NCBI GenBank assembly: GCA_964612975.1
Contig: CAZTGC010000003.1
Location: 147,552-211,551 of the forward strand
DNA: 64,000 nt
Direction of reading: 5' to 3'
Source of the DNA: NZ13-RE01 sp964612975
GTDB lineage: Bacteria > Dictyoglomota > Dictyoglomia > Dictyoglomales > Dictyoglomaceae
Position 1 is the first letter of the stretch, and each line of letters opens with the position of its first letter. Positions 15,890 to 24,887 of this stretch are shown here, piece by piece. The translations under genes and the position numbers were made by a program. Under the pieces are notes generated by a model. It was given only the letters and a program-made list of their open reading frames with translations, made no database searches and was not told the origin of the DNA.

Positions 15890-16731
15890 TGAAAATATCA
15901 AAAATTCTCCTTTATATTGTCCTTATTTTTTTTGCTGTTTTTTATTTAATGCCTGTTTACATACTTTTGACAACAAGTTTTAAGAGCTTTGCAGAGGTAA
16001 ATTTAAGAGAAATGTGGAATTTTCCGAAAAATTTTAGTTTTGAAAGTTTTATTCAGGCTTGGAGGGGTAATCCATCTCGAGGCCTAAGGGGCCTCTCCCA
16101 AAACTTTATGAATAGTATTTATCTTGTAATACCAGCTACCATAATCTCTGCCTTTTTAGGATCTTTAAATGGATATGTTCTTACCAAATGGAAATTTAAA
16201 GGATCTGATATAATTTTTCCTTTACTTTTATTTGGTATGTTTATTCCATATCAAAGTATCCTTATTCCATTAGTTCAGGTTCTTCAAAAAACCAAATTAT
16301 ATGGATCAATTCCTGGTTTAATTTTTGTCCATTCCGTTTATGGAATTCCAATAACTACATTAATCTTTAGAAATTATTATGCTACAATTCCCACAGAATT
16401 AATAGAGGCTGCCAAAATTGATGGTGCAGGATTTGCAGGAATTTATAGAAGAATAATTTTTCCTGTTTCCATGCCGGGATTTGCAGTAGTTATGATTTGG
16501 CAATTTACATCAATATGGAATGATTTCTTATTTGGACTTGTTGTTGCACCAAATCCCTCTGTTCAGCCTATCACTGTAGCATTAAACAACCTTGCAGGAA
16601 GTTATTTTGTTGAATGGAATATTCAGATGGCAGGAGCATTACTCACAGCTTTACCTCCCCTTTTAGTTTATATCTTCCTTGGAAGATTTTTTATGAGGGG
16701 ACTTCTTGCGGGATCTCTATCTGGAGTATAA
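15889..16731 (+). CDS. Sugar ABC transporter permease (MalG class)
   Basis: This 280-residue membrane protein carries six helices and the EAA loop ELIEAAKIDGAGFAGIYRRIIFP (near residue 165). It starts in the TAATG overlap with the preceding permease, so translation is coupled. It completes a transporter with the binding protein upstream. The operon ends in a strong terminator with no ATPase gene; the MalK-type protein encoded at 3379-4497 is the nearest candidate for energising it. Confidence 0.92.
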   Translation: MKISKILLYIVLIFFAVFYLMPVYILLTTSFKSFAEVNLREMWNFPKNFSFESFIQAWRGNPSRGLRGLSQNFMNSIYLVIPATIISAFLGSLNGYVLTKWKFKGSDIIFPLLLFGMFIPYQSILIPLVQVLQKTKLYGSIPGLIFVHSVYGIPITTLIFRNYYATIPTELIEAAKIDGAGFAGIYRRIIFPVSMPGFAVVMIWQFTSIWNDFLFGLVVAPNPSVQPITVALNNLAGSYFVEWNIQMAGALLTALPPLLVYIFLGRFFMRGLLAGSLSGV

Positions 16732-16734
16732 AAA

Positions 16735-16764
16735 AGTCCTGGGGAATATCCCAGGGCTTTTTTA
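16735..16764 (+). terminator. Intrinsic terminator of the ABC operon
   Basis: AGTCCTGGG and TCCCAGGGCT pair around AATA and are followed by a run of six or more T. Confidence 0.85.
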
Positions 16765-16877
16765 AATTATCTTAAATTTTACTATTTGCAAATTAACCCT
16801 ATTAGTGCCTTTGTTATTCTAAAGATGTTATAGTTGCAAGATGACCCCCAAGACTTTCGCAATCTAGTTTTACACTG

Positions 16878-16966
16878 ATCTGTAATTAATTTTTTGAAAG
16901 GGAAAGCTTCCTTGGGATAGAATTTTATTAAATTTCAGTTTCTAAAAAACTGAATCTCAAGGAAGC
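16878..16966 (-). repeat. Interspersed repeat, copy B, inside a long inverted structure
   Basis: On the minus strand this reads TAATAAAATTCTATCCCAAGG, then a T/C tract, TTTCAAAAAAT and ATTACAGAT, nearly identical to copy C (61943-62008). The plus strand forms a long stem: GCTTCCTTGGGAT (16906-16918) with ATCTCAAGGAAGC (16954-16966), enclosing a second hairpin CAGTTT/AAACTG (16936-16952) and followed by TTTTTT. The rest of the 390-bp gap before iolB shows only an AT-rich tract with a TATAAT at 17050-17055. Confidence 0.65.
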
Positions 16967-17123
16967 TTTTTTCCTAAAAACATTTTTTTAGAAGAAAAAA
17001 ATATAAAAATCCTTAGATAAAAGATATAGAGAAGATTTTTAATATATGATATAATTTTAAAAAATCCCTGGAATGAAGTAATATTTTCTTAATGTTAAAA
17101 AATAGATATTAAGGAGGTATAAA

Positions 17124-17930
17124 ATGTTTAAAAAAGTAACCTTAGAAAAGGGACTAAATCCTTTGGTAAAGGAAAGAGAAATGGAATATATCGAGTTTGA
17201 TGTATTCAAAGGAGGAAAAGGGGATGATTACTCTTTTAATTCCAAGGATTATGAAATTGGGTTAGTGATTCTATCTGGAAAATGTAATGTAAAAGTAGAT
17301 GAACTTGAGTATTCTTCGATAGGTTCAAGGAGGAATGTTGTTGATGGAAATGCTTTTTCTCTTTATATTCCAAACAATAAAGAAGTTAAAATTGAAGCTT
17401 TAGAAGAAATAGAAGTTGCTTTATGTAAAAGTAAGGTGAAAACTGAGGAAGAAGTAAGATTAATAAAGCCCGAAGATGTAATTATAAGAAATGTGGGGAT
17501 ATTAAATTGGAGAAGAGATGTTAAGGATATTATAGATAAAAGAATAAATGCAAAAAGAATTTTAGTAGGAGAAACCATAAATCCTCCTGGAAATTGGTCC
17601 AGCTTTCCTCCCCATAAGCATGATAGGGAGAATTATCCAGAGGAGATAAAAATGGAAGAAGTTTATTTTTACAAAGTTTATCCTTCTCAAGGATTTGGAA
17701 TTCAAAGAATATTTACTGAAGAAAGGGATTTAGATGAGTTATTTCTAATAGAAGATAATTCTCTGCTTATGATAAAGAGAGGATATCATCCTGTGGTTGC
17801 AGCGCCTGGTTATCAAGTATATTATCTCTGGGTATTAGCAGGAGAAAAAAGAGAACAAATATTCTACGATGCTCCTGAACATAAATGGATTAGATATATG
17901 GAAAGGGTTATAAAAGAAATTGAAAGATAA
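17124..17930 (+). CDS. iolB: 5-deoxy-glucuronate isomerase IolB
   Basis: The 268-residue protein has the two-cupin layout of IolB/KduI. The metal-site signature NWSSFPPHKHDRENYPEEIKMEE is present (residues about 154-176), with the later GYHPV histidine and the YYLWVLAG strand. IolB converts 5-deoxy-glucuronate to 2-deoxy-5-keto-gluconate in myo-inositol catabolism. No other iol gene is nearby and the gene is monocistronic, with AAGGAGG before the ATG and a bidirectional terminator behind. Its role may be outside classical inositol use. Confidence 0.88.
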   Translation: MFKKVTLEKGLNPLVKEREMEYIEFDVFKGGKGDDYSFNSKDYEIGLVILSGKCNVKVDELEYSSIGSRRNVVDGNAFSLYIPNNKEVKIEALEEIEVALCKSKVKTEEEVRLIKPEDVIIRNVGILNWRRDVKDIIDKRINAKRILVGETINPPGNWSSFPPHKHDRENYPEEIKMEEVYFYKVYPSQGFGIQRIFTEERDLDELFLIEDNSLLMIKRGYHPVVAAPGYQVYYLWVLAGEKREQIFYDAPEHKWIRYMERVIKEIER

Positions 17931-18011
17931 AATTGATTATTACTCAAGAGATTCTCTTTGGCCCAGTAAGTTTGAATAAATTAAGAGAAGAAAATATTCC
18001 TATAAACTCGG

Positions 18012-18037
18012 AAAGCCCTGGGATTTTCCAGGGCTTT
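18012..18037. terminator. Bidirectional intrinsic terminator
   Basis: AAAGCCCTGG and CCAGGGCTTT pair around GATTTT, with a T run on the plus side and A-rich sequence on the other. It separates convergent iolB and the CE7 esterase gene. Confidence 0.85.
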
Positions 18038-18038
18038 T

Positions 18039-19028
18039 TTATTCAAAAACTAAAAATTTTTTAACAAATTTTATTTTCTCTAATGTATGAAATGGGCCTC
18101 CACCTTCATGCCCATTAAAGGGATAAATCTTGATCTCCTTCTCTCCTTTGTAATAATTATATACTGCAAATACTGTAGAAGGAGGACAGATCATATCCAT
18201 AAGTCCTACAGAAAAAAGGGCCTTTGCTTTTGCTCTTACTGCAAAATTTACACCATCAAAGTATGAAAGAGTTTTAAATACTTGATCTACTTTATCTCTA
18301 TGAATCTTTAAATACTGGTCTATCTCTTGATAGGGATATTCATTGGTTATTTCTAATGCTCTTCTAAAATGACATAAAAAAGGAACATCAGGCATTGCAA
18401 TCTTTATATCTATATTTAAATAAGAAGAAAGTCCTGCTACAGCTAAGGTAATTCCTCCGCCTTGGCTTCCTCCTGTAATTCCAATTCTATTTTTATCAAC
18501 ATCAGGAAATGCCATCAAAGTCTCCACAGCCCTAACAGCATCAGTAAATACTCTTCTATAATAATATTTTTTAGGATCAAGAATTCCCCTTGTCATAAAT
18601 CCAGAATATTGAGGATCAAAGGGAGAATCATCATAATCGGGAGTATCTCCGCAACTCCAAGAACTTCCCTGTCCTCGAGTATCCATAACAAGATGGGCGA
18701 TATTTAAATTTGCCCAAAGCAAGAAATCTATAGGAAAACTTCTTCCTCCTCCATATCCGATATACCCCACAATTCCAGGAATTTTACTTCTTCTTTCTTT
18801 CGGAAGTATAAGCCATCCCTTTATCCTTTGCCCTTTATATCCAGAAAAGGTGACATCATAAGTATCTACAAGTTCAAGCCCAAAATCTATTTTCTCAAAG
18901 ACTGGATCAAGGGGATAGTTATGGGATTCTTCTAAGGTTTCTCTCCAAAAATCATCAAAATCCTTTGGTTCTTCCCTTTCAGGCATATATTTCCATAACT
19001 CAGAAAGGGGTAAATCAAAAAATGCCAT
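18039..19028 (-). CDS. Acetylxylan esterase / cephalosporin-C deacetylase family (CE7)
   Basis: The 329-residue length and motifs match the CE7 family, such as Thermotoga TM0077: DTRGQGSSW (the RGQ motif near residue 117), the nucleophile elbow GITGGSQGGG (Ser near 188), the acid GLMDMICPPS and the catalytic GHEGGG His. These hexameric cytoplasmic alpha/beta hydrolases remove acetyl groups from short xylooligosaccharides. No signal peptide is present, which fits. The gene is followed upstream by a sugar epimerase gene on the same strand with a 26-bp gap, so the two may be cotranscribed. Confidence 0.93.
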   Translation of the reverse strand: MAFFDLPLSELWKYMPEREEPKDFDDFWRETLEESHNYPLDPVFEKIDFGLELVDTYDVTFSGYKGQRIKGWLILPKERRSKIPGIVGYIGYGGGRSFPIDFLLWANLNIAHLVMDTRGQGSSWSCGDTPDYDDSPFDPQYSGFMTRGILDPKKYYYRRVFTDAVRAVETLMAFPDVDKNRIGITGGSQGGGITLAVAGLSSYLNIDIKIAMPDVPFLCHFRRALEITNEYPYQEIDQYLKIHRDKVDQVFKTLSYFDGVNFAVRAKAKALFSVGLMDMICPPSTVFAVYNYYKGEKEIKIYPFNGHEGGGPFHTLEKIKFVKKFLVFE

Positions 19029-19054
19029 AAGATAACACCTCCCAGTTAAAATCT

Positions 19055-19987
19055 TTAAAGAATCGTCTTATACCAATTTATCGTTCTCTTAAGCCCTTCT
19101 TCTAAGGAAAATTTAGGAGTCCATAAAAGATATTTTTTAGCCAACGTTATATCTCCCACCGAATTCCTTATCTCTCCTTTTCTTTCTGGAGCATATATGG
19201 GGTCTATATCTACATTTATAAGCCTTTTAATCTTCTCATAAAGTTTATTTATACTTATCCTCTTTCCAGTAGCAATATTAAACACCTTTCCTCCCATATT
19301 TTTTATTTTCATAGCCTGAATATTTGCTGCGACCACATCTTCCACATATATAAAGTCTCTTGTTTGTTCTCCATCTCCATATATGGTGGGAGTTTCATTC
19401 TTAAGAAGAGAAGATATAAATTTAGGAATTACTGCAGAATAGAAGGAATTTGGATCTTGCCTTGGCCCATACACATTAAAATACCTTAAGGAAACAACTT
19501 CTAATTTATAGACCTCAAAAAAGAATTTCATGTAAAGTTCTCCTGCATATTTACTTATAGCATAAGGAGAAACTGGATTTATCTTTTGATCTTCCCTCTT
19601 GGGAATAATAGGATCATCTCCATATATAGCCGAAGAAGATGCATATATTATTCTTTTTACTTGATTTCTAAGACCTGCTATAAAGACATTTAAAGTTCCA
19701 TTTATATTTATTTCATTGCATTTTTCTGGATTTTCTATGGATTCCAATACAGAGGTTATAGCAGCTTCGTGAAATATATAATCCACATTTTTAGTTAAAG
19801 ATAAAAGTAGATCTAAATCTCTTATATCTCCATTTATAAAAAGAATCTTATCTTTAATAGAATTTAAATTTTCTTCCTTTCCTGTGGAAAGATTATCAAG
19901 GACAATTACCTTTCCTTCCTCCCATACCAATCTTTCTGCAATATGAGATCCAATAAATCCAGCTCCACCAGTTATTAAAAATTTCAT
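19055..19987 (-). CDS. NAD-dependent sugar epimerase/dehydratase (UDP-glucose 4-epimerase-like)
   Basis: An extended SDR of 310 residues with the NAD-binding GGAGFIGSH (residues 7-15), DIRDLD, the EAAITSV segment, the catalytic ASSSAIYGD Ser and YAISK (Tyr/Lys), and the GDGEQTRDFIYVEDV substrate region near residue 205. This matches archaeal/bacterial GalE-like nucleotide-sugar 4-epimerases. It would interconvert UDP-Glc and UDP-Gal or a similar pair. It is divergent from the methyltransferase gene with only 53 bp between the start codons. Confidence 0.88.
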   Translation of the reverse strand: MKFLITGGAGFIGSHIAERLVWEEGKVIVLDNLSTGKEENLNSIKDKILFINGDIRDLDLLLSLTKNVDYIFHEAAITSVLESIENPEKCNEININGTLNVFIAGLRNQVKRIIYASSSAIYGDDPIIPKREDQKINPVSPYAISKYAGELYMKFFFEVYKLEVVSLRYFNVYGPRQDPNSFYSAVIPKFISSLLKNETPTIYGDGEQTRDFIYVEDVVAANIQAMKIKNMGGKVFNIATGKRISINKLYEKIKRLINVDIDPIYAPERKGEIRNSVGDITLAKKYLLWTPKFSLEEGLKRTINWYKTIL

Positions 19988-20022
19988 ACTTAAAATAATA
20001 ACATGAAATATAATATAAATGC

Positions 20023-20028
20023 TATAAT
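20023..20028 (+). promoter_or_regulatory. -10 element 12 bp before the start codon (near-leaderless gene)
   Basis: A perfect TATAAT sits so close to the ATG at 20041 that transcription would begin about six bases before it. No SD precedes the start. A matching -35 is not clear. Confidence 0.5.
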
Positions 20029-20040
20029 TTGTAACGGAAA

Positions 20041-21225
20041 ATGAAGGAAAATATAAAAGTCTTCTTAAAAAGAGATACTCTTAGAAAGATTATTATAGGT
20101 AATCCCTGGATTTACCATAATGAAATCTTAAAAATTGAAGGAAACTTTTCTCCAGGAGATATAGTGGATATTTATGATAGTAGCAAAAGTTTTGTAGGAA
20201 GGGGATACATTAATCCCAATTCAAAGATAACTATAAGAATTTTAACAAGGAAGGAAGAAGAAATTGATAAAGAATTCTTCAGGGAAAGAATTCTTAGAGC
20301 ATGGGAATATAGGAAAAGGTTAGTGGATGCTCGATCCTGTAGAGTAGTTTTTGGAGAGGCAGATTTTCTTCCGGGACTTATTGTAGATAAATTTGAAGAT
20401 ATTTTAGTGATTCAAACCCTTTCCCTTGGTATAGATAGATTCAAAGAGACCATATTAGAGATTCTTGATGAAATTTTTCAGCCTCGAGGGATATATGAGA
20501 GAAATGATGTTCCCATAAGAGAGATAGAAGATCTTCCTCAGATAAAGGGATTTTTGAAAGGAAATTTTGATCCTATTATAGAAATAGAGGAAAATGGACT
20601 AAAGATATTGGTAGATGTTGAAAATGGGCAGAAAACAGGATACTTTTTGGATCAGAAGGAAAATAGAACTGCTTTAAAAGGGCTGGTAAACGGGGCAGAG
20701 GTTCTTGATGCCTTTTCTTATACAGGCTCCTTCGCCCTTCATGCTTTAAAATTTGGGGCAGAAGAGGTTGTAGCAGTGGATTCCTCAAGCTATGCTTTAG
20801 ATCTTGCAAAAAAGAATGTAGCTCTTAACGGATTCTCTGAAAAAATTGAATTTATCGAAGAAAATGCCTTTGACCTTCTTAGAAAATTTCATAAAGAGGG
20901 AAGAAATTTTGATGTGATTATTCTCGATCCTCCTGCTTTTGCAAAATCTCAGAAAAATTTAGAGAATGCCTTAAGGGGTTATAAAGAGATCAATCTAAGA
21001 GCTATGAAAATAGTAAGAGATGAAGGATTTTTAATCACTTGCTCTTGCTCTCAACATGTTTCTCCTGAAATATTTCAAAGAGTTATAGAAGCAGCAAGCT
21101 ATGATGCTAATAGAATATTAAGGCTTGTAGAATTCAAATATCAATCAAAGGATCATCCCATCCTTTATTCCCATCCTGAATCTTTATATTTAAAATGTGG
21201 AATATATCAGGTTTTGAAAAAATAG
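20041..21225 (+). CDS. RlmI-like 23S rRNA (cytosine-C5) methyltransferase
   Basis: Residues 1-75 form a PUA domain (NPWIYHNEI, SPGDIVDIYDS, GRGYINP). The class I methyltransferase domain follows, with GQKTGYFLDQKENR, the SAM-binding DAFSYTGSFALHAL near residue 222, VDSSSYALDLAKKN, and catalytic DPPAFAKS and SCSQH (Cys) motifs. This is the RlmI/YccW arrangement that makes m5C1962 in 23S rRNA. The start lies only 12 bp after a TATAAT and lacks an SD, so the mRNA may be almost leaderless. Confidence 0.88.
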   Translation: MKENIKVFLKRDTLRKIIIGNPWIYHNEILKIEGNFSPGDIVDIYDSSKSFVGRGYINPNSKITIRILTRKEEEIDKEFFRERILRAWEYRKRLVDARSCRVVFGEADFLPGLIVDKFEDILVIQTLSLGIDRFKETILEILDEIFQPRGIYERNDVPIREIEDLPQIKGFLKGNFDPIIEIEENGLKILVDVENGQKTGYFLDQKENRTALKGLVNGAEVLDAFSYTGSFALHALKFGAEEVVAVDSSSYALDLAKKNVALNGFSEKIEFIEENAFDLLRKFHKEGRNFDVIILDPPAFAKSQKNLENALRGYKEINLRAMKIVRDEGFLITCSCSQHVSPEIFQRVIEAASYDANRILRLVEFKYQSKDHPILYSHPESLYLKCGIYQVLKK

Positions 21226-21309
21226 TAAATCATATACATTAAAATTGAAACTTCTTAAAATATACTTTATAATGCATATAGAGATGAAGGTTTTTATGGA
21301 GGTTTATAA

Positions 21310-21939
21310 ATGCCTACTCTTAACAAAGAAGATCTCGAACAGATAATACACATAGTAAAGGAATTAATAAAACAGGAGATAGATACAAAATTTCCAATTT
21401 ATTCGGAACTTATAGATCTAAAAGCTATAGTCAAAGAACTTGCAGAAGCCCAAAAAAGAACCGAGGATAGACTAAACGCTCTTGCAGAAGTTCAAAAAAG
21501 AACTGAAGAAGAACTTCACAACTTAGCACTAATCCAAAAAGATTTGCAGAAACAAGTCGGAGGAATTTCACATTCTGTAGGATTTGATTTAGAAAATCAG
21601 AGTTATAAAGCTCTTCCTGATCTTTTAAAAAGAGATTTTGAGATTGAAGTTAAAGAAAGGTTAATAAGAAAATTCATAAAAACAAAAAAAGGAGAATCAA
21701 TGGAGATCAATATTATTGGGAAGGCCGAAAAAGATGGAAAAGCATTATATATTGTAGGTGAAGCAAAGACAAATTTATCTATAAGGCATATATGTGATTT
21801 TATAGATAAATTAAAAGATATAAAAGAAACATTAGGAGAAGAAATATTTCCTGTCATTGTTACCCATATGACAGAACCAGAAGTAGAAGAATATGCTCTT
21901 AAAAATGGTATAAAAATCTATTATTCCTACGATTTTTGA
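21310..21939 (+). CDS. DUF3782-like protein, coiled coil plus PD-(D/E)XK-like domain
   Basis: The first 90 residues form a coiled coil with short near-repeats (EAQKRTEDRLNAL, EVQKRTEEELHNL). The C-terminal half shows the PD-(D/E)XK pattern: GFDLENQSYKALP with Glu on the first helix, EINIIGKAEKDGK, then IVGEAKTN (E-x-K). Such proteins are common in thermophiles, often in paralogous sets, and no function is established; nuclease activity is a fold-based guess. GGAGG precedes the ATG, and the gene stands alone. Confidence 0.75.
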   Translation: MPTLNKEDLEQIIHIVKELIKQEIDTKFPIYSELIDLKAIVKELAEAQKRTEDRLNALAEVQKRTEEELHNLALIQKDLQKQVGGISHSVGFDLENQSYKALPDLLKRDFEIEVKERLIRKFIKTKKGESMEINIIGKAEKDGKALYIVGEAKTNLSIRHICDFIDKLKDIKETLGEEIFPVIVTHMTEPEVEEYALKNGIKIYYSYDF

Positions 21940-22227
21940 TAAAACATATAAAATATTTAAAGAAACCTTCTAATTAAAAGATCAATTTGAATTAAGCTTA
22001 ATCTTTCTTATTATTTTGCTTGATTTTTAATTCTCTCAATAAAAATATTAGGAAAGATTACAGATTAGCTAAATTATTTCTTTACAACTTTTAAAAATTA
22101 GCATAAATTATTCCTATAAAGAGGAGGTGAAAAAGAAAATTCAAAAGGTTCAAGCATAATGGGTAAATGGGAATAATGTATGGTATAACCCAAAAAACCC
22201 TTGGAAAAAGTGATAAGGAGGCTTAAT
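21940..22227. other. Intergenic region with an inverted repeat and a leader SD
   Basis: TAATCTTTCTT (21999-22009) and AGGAAAGATTA (22050-22060) form an 11-bp inverted repeat with one mismatch and a 40-bp loop. GATTACAGATTA at 22055-22066 is shared with repeat copy C. GAGGAGGTGA at 22121-22130 is a full-strength SD with no convincing reading frame, about 100 bp before the nitroreductase start. Confidence 0.4.
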
Positions 22228-22728
22228 ATGAAAGAAGTGATTAATATTATAAAATCACGGGTAAGCGTAAGGAATTATCTGGACAAAGAGATTCCAAAGG
22301 AAATTTTAGAAGATCTAATTGATTGTGCCCGCCTTGCTCCCTCGGGATATAATAGACAACCTTGGACATTTTTAGTAGTTACTGATAAAGAATTGAAGGA
22401 AAAGCTCTCAGAAATTTGCACCTACGGGAGATTTTTAAAGGAAGCAGGAGCAGGCATTCTTATATTTTGTGAGAAAGATGCTGAAACGGCATTAGAAGAC
22501 GCCTGTGCAGCAACAGAAAATATTATAATATCCGCTCAGGCTTATGGGCTTGGAACTTGTTGGATAAATTCATATAAAAAAGAACATTCTGAAGAAGTGA
22601 AAAGACTTGTTAATTGTCCCGATAATTTAGAGTTAATGGTCATATTAGCAGTGGGATATCCAAAGGAAATTCCTCAGAGACCAAAGAAAAGGGAATTATC
22701 AGAAGTATTAAGATGGCAAAGATTTTAA
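22228..22728 (+). CDS. Nitroreductase family protein
   Basis: The 166-residue product shows the FMN-binding opening IKSRVSVRNYLDKEIPKE, the CARLAPSGYNRQPW motif (residues 34-47) and the late AYGLGTCWINSY segment, all typical of small nitroreductases that bind FMN and reduce nitro compounds, quinones or enones with NAD(P)H. The ATG at 22228 is chosen because AAGGAGG lies eight bases upstream; an upstream TTG would place that SD inside the gene. It is well separated from neighbours. Confidence 0.9.
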   Translation: MKEVINIIKSRVSVRNYLDKEIPKEILEDLIDCARLAPSGYNRQPWTFLVVTDKELKEKLSEICTYGRFLKEAGAGILIFCEKDAETALEDACAATENIIISAQAYGLGTCWINSYKKEHSEEVKRLVNCPDNLELMVILAVGYPKEIPQRPKKRELSEVLRWQRF

Positions 22729-22802
22729 TTTCTAGGTTAAGTAATTAGAAGATTCTATAAGATAAAAATTTGACTTATCCTAGAAGATGGGAGGAAAAAA
22801 AT

Positions 22803-23116
22803 ATGAAGATTCAAAAATTTTATGGAAAACCTATAAAACCAATTATATGTGGTGGGAGAGGTGGGACATTTGACAAAGATTCCTGAAGTTCAAGGAGAAG
22901 AAAAGCATTATATCTTTTCAAATTGGCAAGATGTGGAATTTCCCCTTTCCCGATGAGGATTGGATAAGGGGATATCCTCACGAAATGAGAGATTTTATTG
23001 AATGTGTTTTATATAAAAGAGAACCCATCTCGGATTTTGAATTGGCAAAGGATACTTTAAAGGTAATATATGCAGGATATACATCTTCTGAGGAAGGAGT
23101 AAGGGTTTATCTATGA
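22803..23116 (+). pseudogene. Remnant of a Gfo/Idh/MocA family oxidoreductase
   Basis: A valid SD (GGGAGG) and ATG at 22803 open a frame of only 27 codons. From about 22861 one frame reads EEKHYIFSNWQDVEFP, and after the run of C and T near 22941 a second frame continues FPDEDWIRGYPHEMRDFIE to VYL at 23116. The two halves together look like the C-terminus of a Gfo/Idh/MocA dehydrogenase. The gene has lost most of its body and carries at least one frameshift, but its end still overlaps the next gene by four bases, so it was once the first gene of this operon. Confidence 0.7.
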
Positions 23117-24885
23117 AAAGGATTAAGGGGGATGTAATTGTAATTGGAGCTGGAGGTGCTGGGCTTAGAGCTTCCCTTTCCGCTTATGAAAAAAATCCCC
23201 ATTTAAAAATTCTTCTCATCTCAAAAAACCCCATTGGTTTAGGTGGGGTCACTGCCAATGCTTTTTCAGATAGAATGGCCTTTCATGCTACTTTATCCTA
23301 TACTTTACCTCCTGATGAAAATTATCTTCATCATGCTATGGATATTTATAGGATTGGAGGAGAAGTGTCTGATTATAATTTAGCAGAGATCTTGGCTAAG
23401 AAAAGTGAATCTGCAATTAACTATTTAATATCAATTGGTGTTCCCTTTGTAAAAACCCCTGATGGAAAAATTGATCAGTTTCTTACCGATGGATCCTTTT
23501 ATCCAAGAGCCTGTTATGTGGGACCTAATACATCTATCGAGATGACAAAAGCCTTAGCAAGAAAGGTGAAGGAAACAAGGGTTGAAATCTATGAAAATTT
23601 AATGGTTTACGATCTTATAATAAAACAAGATAGAGTAATTGGGGCTAAAGCTATAGATGTTAACACTCAAGAAAAATTTATTATTCAGGGAAAGGCATTT
23701 ATATTAGCCGCAGGTGGAGCAGGAGAATTATATCACCAAAATGTTTTCACTTCTGAGATGACGGGTGATGGGTATGCAATGGCATTAAGAGCAGGAGCGG
23801 AACTTGTTAACATGGAATTTATGCAAATTGGTATATGTCATCCTCATATTTTATTTGCAGAATCAGGAAGTATGTTTAGAGCTCTGCCTAAGATTGTGGA
23901 TGAAAAGGGAAGGGAATTTTTATTGGATTATCTCTCAGAGGAAGATAAAAGGGATTTGTGTGTTTTGGAATTTAAAAAAGGAGCCCATTGGCCCATTTCC
24001 TTTGAGTCTCCTACTAAGTTAATTGACCTTAGTATTTATTATCATATGAAAAAGGGGCATAAAATATTTATGAACTTTATGGAAAATCCTTCCTATTTAT
24101 CCTACGAGAATATTCCAGAAGAAATTTTAAAATGGAGTGAGAAGATTGGAAAGGAAATATTTAAGAATACAAAACCCTACGAAAGACTTCTGAAAATTAA
24201 TTCTCAAATTGTAGAATGGCTAAGAAATTATGATATTGATCCTTCAAAGGATCCTATTCCCATTCAAAATTCTCTTCAGCATTTTCAAGGGGGAGTAAAA
24301 ATAAAAGAGGATGCAGGAACAAATATAAAGGGACTTTTTGCAGTAGGAGAATGTGCAGGAGGACAACATGGAGCCAACCGTCCTGGAGGAAATTCCCTTT
24401 TGGATACCCAAGTATTTGGAGAAATTTCTGGTAAAAAAGCGGTAGAATATGCTGAAAACATAGATTTTATAGAAATTTCTGATACCAATGAAGAAGTTTC
24501 TTTAAAGGGTACTCCTGCTAAAATTGTGAGGGAAAAAATAAGGGATATAATTTCTCAATATGGATTTTTAGTAAGAATTGAGGAGGATATTAAAAGGGGT
24601 TTAAATGAGCTTAAAGAAATAAGAAAAGAGGGAGTATCCTTGGATGAAAATGGATTATCCTATTATTACGAAACAATTAACATGTTAGATGTTGCAGAAG
24701 TAATTCTTAATGCTGTTTATATTAGAGATGAAAGTAGAGGTCCCCATTTAAGATTTAAAAGGTTTGAGCCCCCCATATTGGAGTTCCTTCCTAAAAATCC
24801 CAATTGGAATAAATATATTGTTTTTTACATGAGGTATGGCGAATTAAAATATGAGATAAGAGAACCTGTGAGGCCGAAGAATTAA
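23113..24885 (+). CDS. FAD-binding oxidoreductase of the succinate dehydrogenase/fumarate reductase flavoprotein family
   Basis: The 590-residue protein begins with the FAD-binding VIGAGGAGLRASL (residues 10-22), has the LAAGGAGELY strand and the signature LFAVGECAGGQHGANRPGGN near residue 412. A long helical C-terminal domain follows. It belongs with FrdA/SdhA, L-aspartate oxidase and adenylylsulfate reductase alpha; the N-terminal His of covalent FAD attachment is not evident. With the following alcohol dehydrogenase and UroD-like genes (2-bp and 18-bp gaps) it forms a probable catabolic operon whose first gene is broken. Substrate unknown. Confidence 0.85.
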   Translation: MKRIKGDVIVIGAGGAGLRASLSAYEKNPHLKILLISKNPIGLGGVTANAFSDRMAFHATLSYTLPPDENYLHHAMDIYRIGGEVSDYNLAEILAKKSESAINYLISIGVPFVKTPDGKIDQFLTDGSFYPRACYVGPNTSIEMTKALARKVKETRVEIYENLMVYDLIIKQDRVIGAKAIDVNTQEKFIIQGKAFILAAGGAGELYHQNVFTSEMTGDGYAMALRAGAELVNMEFMQIGICHPHILFAESGSMFRALPKIVDEKGREFLLDYLSEEDKRDLCVLEFKKGAHWPISFESPTKLIDLSIYYHMKKGHKIFMNFMENPSYLSYENIPEEILKWSEKIGKEIFKNTKPYERLLKINSQIVEWLRNYDIDPSKDPIPIQNSLQHFQGGVKIKEDAGTNIKGLFAVGECAGGQHGANRPGGNSLLDTQVFGEISGKKAVEYAENIDFIEISDTNEEVSLKGTPAKIVREKIRDIISQYGFLVRIEEDIKRGLNELKEIRKEGVSLDENGLSYYYETINMLDVAEVILNAVYIRDESRGPHLRFKRFEPPILEFLPKNPNWNKYIVFYMRYGELKYEIREPVRPKN

Positions 24886-24887
24886 AT

